A stretch of 64,000 nt of DNA from NCBI RefSeq assembly GCF_013113715.1, contig NZ_CP053344.1:3596001-3660000 (forward strand). Reading direction: 5' to 3'. The notes under the pieces were generated by a model that saw only the letters and a program-made list of their open reading frames with translations, searched no databases and was not told the DNA's origin. The DNA comes from Herbiconiux sp. SALV-R1 (GTDB taxonomy: Bacteria; Actinomycetota; Actinomycetes; Actinomycetales; Microbacteriaceae). Shown piece after piece: positions 58,511 through 64,000 of the stretch. The position numbers were made by a program, and so were the translations under genes. How positions within the stretch are numbered: position 1 is the stretch's first letter; every line of letters begins with the position of its first letter.

Positions 58511-59384
58511 GAATGCGGCGCGTGAGCTCGGAGTCGGCGTGCTCGAGGTCGTCGAGCTCGTCGAAGTGATTGAGGCCGGCACGTTCCCAGCACTCCGCCG
58601 TGAGACCGGCCCCCGTCCAGGCCCGGTGGAAGTCGAGTGACTGCCGGCGGTACTCCCGCGGCTGACGCTCTCCGAACGTCAGCAGCAACGGCGGGGCGCT
58701 GACCGGCAGGTTCAGGATGGGGCTCTCCCGCAGCACCTGGTCGGCCGTGAGCTTCAGGTACGGCTGGTCGCTCGTGAACGGGATCGGCCGCAGGTCGAAG
58801 ATACCGGTGATCGCGCATCCGCCGCTGATGACGGATGCGGGCAACCCGTAGTCGCCCTCCCAGTCGGTGGCGAGGAGCCGCCCCACCAGGTGACCGCCGG
58901 CCGAGTGGCCGACGACGACGAGACGCTCGACGTCGGCCCCGTACGAGCCCCCGTTGCGATAGGCCCAGGCCACGGAGGCCCTGACCTGGCGGGTGATCTC
59001 GTCGATCGTCACGGCGGGGCACAGGGCGTAGGTGGGAACGACGACGGTGGCGCCCGCGGCGACGAGCCCGGTGGCGACGAAGCTGAACTCCGTGCTGGTG
59101 AGCTCGATCCACGACCCCCCGTGTACGAACACGACGAGGGGCCCGCCCGGGCGACCGGGGAAGACGTCGAGGGTCTCGGCCCTGGTCGGACCGTACGGGA
59201 TGCTCAGCTCGCAGTCGAGGTCGTGACGGGCCTTCTCCGACCGGGCGTTGTAGGAGGCGAGGTAGGAGTCGTAGTCGCGGCCCTCGGAGTGCTGCGGCAG
59301 CGACGCCAGGAGGTCGTACTGCTCGTCGAGGGCCTCCGTGGTCTCGAATGCGGTGCCGTCGGGAGCGCGGTAGAGGATCGTCAT
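58485..59384 (-). CDS. Alpha/beta hydrolase, kynurenine formamidase-like
   Basis: A 299-residue esterase. VVFVHGGSWIEL gives the HGGxW oxyanion motif, VVGHSAGGHLVGRLL (~158) the nucleophile elbow, and LNHFDELDDL the catalytic His. The N-terminal DEQYDLLASLPQHSE segment is like the arylformamidase branch. It would hydrolyse N-formyl or ester bonds. It is divergent from the DszC-like monooxygenase gene. Confidence 0.87.
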   Translation of the reverse strand: MTILYRAPDGTAFETTEALDEQYDLLASLPQHSEGRDYDSYLASYNARSEKARHDLDCELSIPYGPTRAETLDVFPGRPGGPLVVFVHGGSWIELTSTEFSFVATGLVAAGATVVVPTYALCPAVTIDEITRQVRASVAWAYRNGGSYGADVERLVVVGHSAGGHLVGRLLATDWEGDYGLPASVISGGCAITGIFDLRPIPFTSDQPYLKLTADQVLRESPILNLPVSAPPLLLTFGERQPREYRRQSLDFHRAWTGAGLTAECWERAGLNHFDELDDLEHADSELTRRILSLAPSGE

Positions 59385-59442
59385 AGCGCTGGTCTAGCAC
59401 CCCGTCGGCGGGGCTCTCAAGGCGCCACACACCCGCGGCGGC

Positions 59443-59499
59443 GCGAACTGGCTTCGAGCACAGAACCTCGCCCGCGCTCCTGGCTCGCCACCAGTTCGC
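59443..59499. repeat. Inverted repeat in the divergent region before the DszC-like gene
   Basis: GCGAACTGG (59443-59451) and CCAGTTCGC (59491-59499) are perfect nine-base arms separated by 39 bases. The 211-bp region between the esterase and monooxygenase starts holds no supported gene. It may be an operator pair or an RNA hairpin. Confidence 0.5.
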
Positions 59500-59595
59500 C
59501 CGCCGGAACCCGGCGGTTACGGTACAGGAACTGTCGAAAGAAACCGTCGATGCGCGATCCGATCCGGGTGGTGGCGCCGGCGAGAGGAGGACCCG

Positions 59596-60828
59596 ATGCC
59601 CGAGACCACAGCAACGATCGCACCGACGGAGTCGCCGCGAGGGACGGGCCGGTCGCGCCGGCTCCACGTGAGCGACGAGTTCGACGGCGTCATGGCCCGG
59701 ATCGCCGAGATCGCCCCCATGATCCGCGAAGACGGTCCGGCGGGCGAAGACCTCGGGCGGCCGACGCCCCGTGTGCTCGAGGCCCTGAAGGAGATCGGGG
59801 TGTTCCGCGCGATGCTGCCGCGCGAGGTCGGCGGGTTCGAGTTCAGCCCGCGGCAGCAGTTGCAGCTCATGGAGGCACTCTCCTGGCACGAGGCGTCGAC
59901 GGGCTGGACGGTTCTGGGTGTCATCGACCAGACCGCCCTGGTCGCCGCCTACGTCGACGACATCGCCGTCGACGAGTACTTCGGCGACGGCTTCGCCATC
60001 TTCTCGGGCCAGGGCACACGACCGGGGCGGGGCCGGCGCGTCGAGGGCGGGTACGTGATCTCGGGCGAGTGGCAGTTCAACTCGGGGTCGTCGGTCTCCA
60101 CCCACCTCGAGACCGCCGTGGTCGGCGACGACGGGCGGTTCGTCATGGCGACGCTGCCGCGGGAGAAGTCGACCGACGTCGACAACTGGGACGTGCTGGG
60201 CCTCCGCGCGAGCTCCTCTCACGACTACCGGGTCGACGAGGTCTTCGTCGCCGACACACACACCTACGACCCCGTCGACGGGGTCGCCCGCCGCGGGGGC
60301 GCGATGTTCGACGTCGGTCTCGCCTATCTCGCCACCCTGCAGCACGCCGGCTGGGCGCTCGGGGTCTGCAAGCGCCTGCTCGAGGAGATCAGGCTCCTCG
60401 CCCGCCAGAAGGCCTCACGCCGGGGCGCCTCCACGTCGACCGACCAGTTCTACGCCGCCTACGCCTCGATGGAGGCCCAGTACCGCAGCGCCCGGGCGTT
60501 CCTGCTCGAGCTCTGGGGAGACGTCGAGCGCACCGTCGACGCGGCCGAGGCCCCGAGCGCCGAGCAGATCTCGCTCATGCAGCTCGGAACGGTGACGGCG
60601 AACCGCACGGCCCAGTCGATCGCCACCGAGGTGGCGACCTGGGCGGGCACCACCCTCATCAGGAAGGGCGCGATCCAGCGCTACTTCCGCGACGCCTACA
60701 CGGGTGTCGAGCACCTGGTGTGCAGCCCGCCGGTGCAGCAGGCGGTCGGCAAGCAGCTCTCCGGCAGCGCGGCGGAGGGGGCGCGCTGGGTGTTCTACGA
60801 CCTCGTCGAGTCGGCCGGCCAGAGCTGA
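59596..60828 (+). CDS. Acyl-CoA dehydrogenase-fold flavin monooxygenase (DszC/HsaA-like)
   Basis: A 410-residue protein. VLEALKEIGVFRAMLPREVGGFEFSP, EALSWHEASTGWTVL, GEWQFNSGSSVSTHLE, HDYRVDEVFVADTHTY and HAGWALGVCKRLLEEI match the flavin-dependent monooxygenase branch of the family. GAGGAGG precedes the ATG. No reductase is adjacent; the one at 47801 might serve. It is followed by a PucR-type regulator and an APC permease, a likely catabolic and uptake unit. Confidence 0.86.
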   Translation: MPETTATIAPTESPRGTGRSRRLHVSDEFDGVMARIAEIAPMIREDGPAGEDLGRPTPRVLEALKEIGVFRAMLPREVGGFEFSPRQQLQLMEALSWHEASTGWTVLGVIDQTALVAAYVDDIAVDEYFGDGFAIFSGQGTRPGRGRRVEGGYVISGEWQFNSGSSVSTHLETAVVGDDGRFVMATLPREKSTDVDNWDVLGLRASSSHDYRVDEVFVADTHTYDPVDGVARRGGAMFDVGLAYLATLQHAGWALGVCKRLLEEIRLLARQKASRRGASTSTDQFYAAYASMEAQYRSARAFLLELWGDVERTVDAAEAPSAEQISLMQLGTVTANRTAQSIATEVATWAGTTLIRKGAIQRYFRDAYTGVEHLVCSPPVQQAVGKQLSGSAAEGARWVFYDLVESAGQS

Positions 60829-60886
60829 CGTGACCCTCACCGGGGTTCGCAGTATCCTCGGAGACCCGGGACGGAGGAGGCCTCAC

Positions 60887-62191
60887 ATGCCGCGAGGCAG
60901 GGATGCGGGCGGTGCCGCGCCCTGGATGGGGAGGTTGAGCCCGAGCCAGCCCGTCGTCGCCGACACCGACGCGATGTCGGAGGACGGCCTCATCATCTGC
61001 GACAGGTTCGGCCTCGAGGCCTTCGCGTGGAGCTTCGAGAACGCCGAGCTGACGGTGGCGGCCATCTTCGAGGCGACCCCGTCGATCGCGGCGGAGGCCG
61101 GTCTGCACAGCATCTTCATGCGGGGTCTTCGCGCCTCCGTGCTCCGCGAGATGCGGATGGCCGACGGCGAAGACCTCGACCCCATGACCGACGAGTGCGC
61201 CGACGTCGCACGCGACTTCGCACGCCGCGGCCTCGACCTCACGACGATGCTCGAGACCATCCGCATCGGCAGCCGCGTGTCGTCGGCCGAGTACATCCGG
61301 GCAGCGAGCGTGCTGATCGAAGACCCTGAAGAGCGAGCGGATGCGATCGCCCGGCTCATGGACGTCTTCTTCGGTTCTCTGGTGCGGTTCTCGGCGGAGA
61401 TGTCGGAGATCTACGAGAGCGAGCGGTCCCGGTGGGACACCTCCCGATCGGCCGAGCGTCTGGCGATGGTCAACTCGCTGCTGGCCGGGCGCACGCTCGA
61501 CCGGCGACGGATGAGCGACGTCTTGAACTACGACCTCGACGGGCGGCACGTCGCCCTCGTGGCCTGGACGGCGGGAGCCGACGGCTCGGCGAGGCTCGGG
61601 AGCGTCGTGACCGCGGAGCTGGAGGCGCTCGGGGCGAGCGATCCGCTCGTCGTCGACGTCGGGCTGGGTGCGGCCTGGGGCTGGGGCATCGTGACCGACC
61701 GGGGGCTCACGGTGCCGGCGGCCGATCCGCCTCACGGCGTCTCCGTCGCCGTCAGTCAGGTCAGACCGGGCAGGGCCGGGTTCGCACGGGCCCACCGGGA
61801 GGCGATGAAGGTCGAGCAGCTGCTCAAGTTCGCCGTGCCGACGGTGCCGCGACGCGTCTGGCACGCCGACGTGGAGCTCGCCACACTGCTGGCCTCCGAC
61901 CTCGAGAGTGCCCGCTACTTCGTGCGCGGCCAGCTCGGGCAGCTCGCCCTCGACGACGAGCGCATGGAACGCCTGCGCACCACGCTGTGGCTGTACCTGG
62001 AGAACGAGCGCAGTGTGGCGACCGTGGCGAACCTCCAGTTCATCGCGCGCAACACCGTCACCTACCGCGTGAAGCAGGCGGAGACCCTCATCGGCAGACG
62101 CGTCGAAGACGCACGCCTCAACCTCCAGCCGGCCCTCCTGCTCGCCAGGATCCTCGGTCGCCGGGTGCTGACCGAGGCGCCGCCCGACTAG
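60887..62191 (+). CDS. PucR/CdaR-type helix-turn-helix regulator
   Basis: A 434-residue protein. The C-terminal segment ENERSVATVANLQFIARNTVTYRVKQAETLIGRRVED is a PucR HTH (residues ~370-410). The upstream part is a GGDEF-like fold domain seen in these regulators (VALVAWTAGADGSARL). ATG 60887 follows GGAGGAGG; a TATCCT -10 lies at 60853-60858. PucR-type proteins usually activate nitrogen or purine catabolism. Neighbours suggest control of the monooxygenase and permease. Confidence 0.85.
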   Translation: MPRGRDAGGAAPWMGRLSPSQPVVADTDAMSEDGLIICDRFGLEAFAWSFENAELTVAAIFEATPSIAAEAGLHSIFMRGLRASVLREMRMADGEDLDPMTDECADVARDFARRGLDLTTMLETIRIGSRVSSAEYIRAASVLIEDPEERADAIARLMDVFFGSLVRFSAEMSEIYESERSRWDTSRSAERLAMVNSLLAGRTLDRRRMSDVLNYDLDGRHVALVAWTAGADGSARLGSVVTAELEALGASDPLVVDVGLGAAWGWGIVTDRGLTVPAADPPHGVSVAVSQVRPGRAGFARAHREAMKVEQLLKFAVPTVPRRVWHADVELATLLASDLESARYFVRGQLGQLALDDERMERLRTTLWLYLENERSVATVANLQFIARNTVTYRVKQAETLIGRRVEDARLNLQPALLLARILGRRVLTEAPPD

Positions 62192-62275
62192 GCACCCGCC
62201 ACGACTGGGCTCGCGCCCAACTCCGGGCCGCCTCGCCTGTGGCGTGACCAGTGGGAGTCGCCGCGCGAAACCCGT

Positions 62276-62369
62276 TAGCCTCCTGACCACCCTTCCTAGC
62301 TGGCCTCGGCGACATGCGATCGGGAGGACAGTCCGGCATCCCGGCCGGTCGCGTTGCTAAGGAGCAGCC
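62276..62369 (+). promoter_or_regulatory. Promoter and structured 5' leader of the APC permease
   Basis: A TAGCCT -10 (62276-62281) begins a leader of about 82 bases. TTCCTAGC (62293-62300) can pair with GCTA-a-GGAG (62356-62364), hiding the AAGGAG ribosome site, and encloses GC-rich inner hairpins. This layout fits translational control. It matches no riboswitch consensus that I recognise. Confidence 0.45.
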
Positions 62370-63836
62370 ATGGTACTGAAATCCGGCGAGACGTCCGTCT
62401 CGACCTCGGGATCCACCGAGGCGGGGGCTCCGGGCCAGCGGCTCCGACACGGCAAGCTCGGTGTGTTCGCGATCGTCTTCTTCGTCATCGCGGCGGTCGC
62501 CCCGCTCGGCAGCATCGTCGGAGGCGCACCCGTCGTCTTCGCCGCGATCGGGGTGACGGCCCCGATGGCCTATCTCGCCGTGGGAGTGCTGTTCGCCGTG
62601 TTCGCCGCGGGCTTCGTGGTGATGAGCCGGCACGTCACGAACGCGGCCGGTTTCGTGGCCTTCATCGCGAAGGGGCTCGGCGCCCGATTCGGCGGAGCGC
62701 TCGCCGCGGTCGCCGTGCTCGGCTACGTGGCGCTGGTCTGCGGGCTGTGGGCGATCACCGCCGGCATCGCGGAGTCGACCATGCTCGGCTTCGGGCTCGC
62801 GGTGCCCGGGTGGGTGTGGTGGATCGTCGGCCTCGTGATCGTCACGACGCTCTGCGCGGTCGGCATCGACGTGAGCCTCCGGGTGCTGGGCGTGCTCGTC
62901 GTGCTCGAGATCTGCACGCTCCTCTTCCTCGCCATCGTGGTGATCGCGGGTGGCGGCGCCACGGGCTCGTTCGACCTGGCGTCGTTCAACCCCACGAACG
63001 TCGTGCCCTCGGGCGTGGGCATCGCCATCCTCTTCGCGGCGACCTGCTACGCCGGCTTCGAAGCCACCGTGGTGTTCTCGGAGGAGGCGAAGAACCCGAG
63101 GCGCACCATCCCTCGGGCCGCCTACCTCGCCATCGCGGTCATCGGCATCTTCTACGCCTTCATCACCTGGGTGCTCGCCAACGCGTGGGGCGCGGGCGAG
63201 GTGCAGGCCGCCGCGCAGGCCGACCCGGTGGGCTTCGTCTTCGCGGTCGCCGCCACCTACGGGCCGTCGTGGCTCCCGGGCGCCCTCGGCGTCATCATGC
63301 TCGTGAGCTCGATGGCCATGTTCATCGGCTTCCACAATCTGCTCTCGCGCTACCTGTTCTCACTGGGCCGCTCCGGGATGCTGCCCGCCGCCCTCGCCCG
63401 CACCAGCAAGAGCGGCACCCCGCGGGTTGCCGTGCTCGGGTTCTCCGCCGTCGTGTTCGTGGTGGTCGGCGGGTTCATCGTCTTCGGCGCCGACCTGATG
63501 ACCGTCATCTACCCCTGGCTGACCTCGCTCGGCACGGTCGCCCTCGTGCTCGTGCTGCTGTTCACCTGCGTGGCCATCGTGGCGTACTTCGCCGGCAAGG
63601 GGGCGGCCGACGCCACGGTCTGGCACACCAGGATCGCTCCCGTGCTGGCGGGGATCGGCTTCCTCGTCATCCTCCTGCTCGCGGTCGTCAACTACGACGC
63701 CCTCCTCGGCGGCTCGGGCGGGGTCGCGCGATGGCTGATCCTGCTCATCCCGGTGGCCTTCGTCGCCGGTCTGTGGCGGGCGGGTCAGCAGCGCCGGGCC
63801 GGCCGCGAGCTGGTCTTCGACGACAGCCCGGTCTAG
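62370..63836 (+). CDS. APC family amino acid/amine permease
   Basis: A 488-residue protein with about twelve hydrophobic helices. GKLGVFAIVFFVIAAVAPLGSIVGGAP is the helix 1 motif; AILFAATCYAGFEATVVFSEEAKNPRRTIPRA is the helix 6 and loop motif of the superfamily. It should import an amino acid, amine or similar compound by proton symport. AAGGAG precedes the ATG. Upstream lie the monooxygenase and PucR regulator. The C-terminus (RAGRELVFDDSPV) is short. Confidence 0.93.
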   Translation: MVLKSGETSVSTSGSTEAGAPGQRLRHGKLGVFAIVFFVIAAVAPLGSIVGGAPVVFAAIGVTAPMAYLAVGVLFAVFAAGFVVMSRHVTNAAGFVAFIAKGLGARFGGALAAVAVLGYVALVCGLWAITAGIAESTMLGFGLAVPGWVWWIVGLVIVTTLCAVGIDVSLRVLGVLVVLEICTLLFLAIVVIAGGGATGSFDLASFNPTNVVPSGVGIAILFAATCYAGFEATVVFSEEAKNPRRTIPRAAYLAIAVIGIFYAFITWVLANAWGAGEVQAAAQADPVGFVFAVAATYGPSWLPGALGVIMLVSSMAMFIGFHNLLSRYLFSLGRSGMLPAALARTSKSGTPRVAVLGFSAVVFVVVGGFIVFGADLMTVIYPWLTSLGTVALVLVLLFTCVAIVAYFAGKGAADATVWHTRIAPVLAGIGFLVILLLAVVNYDALLGGSGGVARWLILLIPVAFVAGLWRAGQQRRAGRELVFDDSPV

Positions 63837-63862
63837 CTGTACCGACCGGGCGGGCGGAGGAA

Positions 63863-64000
63863 TCACGACCGTGGTCCCTGCGGCGACGAGCCCCGATGCC
63901 ACGAAGTCGCGGCGGCGGCCGCGAGCAGTCCAGCCGCGAGGGTAAACCCGACACCGGGGCCGAGCACCGAGATCCCGATCACCGCCACCGTGCCGGCTCC
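63863..64000 (-). CDS. C-terminal fragment of a membrane protein, cut by the right window edge
   Basis: An open frame of 45 codons enters from the right edge and ends in TGA at 63863-63865. The translation has GAGTVAVIGISVLGPGVGF and LAAGLLAAAAATSW, two hydrophobic segments joined by a short loop, then a basic-polar tail HRGSSPQGPRS. This looks like the last helices of a transporter (MFS-like), but the evidence is thin. Confidence 0.4.
   Translation of the reverse strand, partial: GAGTVAVIGISVLGPGVGFTLAAGLLAAAAATSWHRGSSPQGPRS

Noticed and set aside
62321-62335. RNase P RNA-like motif GAGGACAGTCCGG
   Set aside because: Only a short match; the ~82-base leader is far too small for RNase P RNA and other conserved regions are absent.
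63855-63915. Hydrolase pseudogene: minus-strand frame reading ASGLVAAGTTVVIPP resembles the esterase at 58485
   Set aside because: The likeness covers about 15 low-complexity residues and stops; an overlapping frame reads as helices of a membrane protein entering from the right edge, which is the better explanation.

Overview
The window is a high-GC actinobacterial chromosome segment, most likely from a Microbacteriaceae member (Herbiconiux/Agromyces-like). This is inferred from strong G/C third-position bias, many GTG starts, ATGA/GTGA gene overlaps, TAGNNT -10 boxes lying 6-7 nt before start codons, a BioQ-BioYMN locus and an E-type sortase signal. No rRNA, tRNA, CRISPR array, insertion sequence or phage gene was recognised. 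About 68 protein genes are supported.

1-17.5 kb is a glycan and sugar-acid locus. A GntR/LacI-type regulator (5235-6356) sits beside a carbohydrate ABC transporter (binding lipoprotein, two permeases, no ATPase), a Tat-exported GH99/WbsX-like protein (cut by the left edge), GH13 and GH113 glycosidases, a sugar isomerase/epimerase and an acetyl esterase. Four near-identical palindromes (core TTMACATGTKAA) lie in promoter regions of these genes, three of them inside a 17-bp -35/-10 spacer, which defines a local regulon. Next to it an IclR regulator, an SDR, an RraA-like lyase, a glucarate-dehydratase-type enolase-superfamily enzyme, a Gfo/Idh/MocA dehydrogenase and a beta-propeller lactonase fit a non-phosphorylative sugar oxidation route.

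17.5-32.8 kb holds small and housekeeping genes, an EamA exporter, and a divergent catabolic module: RidA, LivK, LivH, a LivM-LivG fusion, LivF and a gamma-glutamyltransferase-like enzyme on one strand, and an LLM flavin monooxygenase on the other. A LacI regulator, argG, and a Tat-exported hydrolase with a LADTG sortase signal follow. 32.9-46.4 kb carries TetR/MFS, a Phd-VapC pair, an rRNA/tRNA methyltransferase, a CoA lyase, an Asp23/AmaP envelope-stress operon with CsbD, an ECF41 sigma factor with an NDH-2-like oxidoreductase and matching promoters, CorA, an esterase and an XRE-cupin regulator.

46.5-64 kb is rich in flavoenzymes: a two-component monooxygenase with flavin reductase and RidA; an unusual LLM/FAD-oxidase fusion controlled by HxlR; and a DszC-like monooxygenase followed by a PucR-type regulator and an APC permease with a structured 5' leader. 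Between them lie mntH with a palindromic metal-regulator box over its start codon, BioQ-BioYMN, small flavin/F420 oxidoreductases and several alpha/beta hydrolases.

The best candidates for undescribed biology are the glycan/sugar-acid locus with its spacer-embedded operator, the Rut-like RidA/Liv/GGT/LLM module, the LLM-FAD oxidase fusion, the ECF41-NDH-2 autoregulatory unit, and the permease leader RNA.
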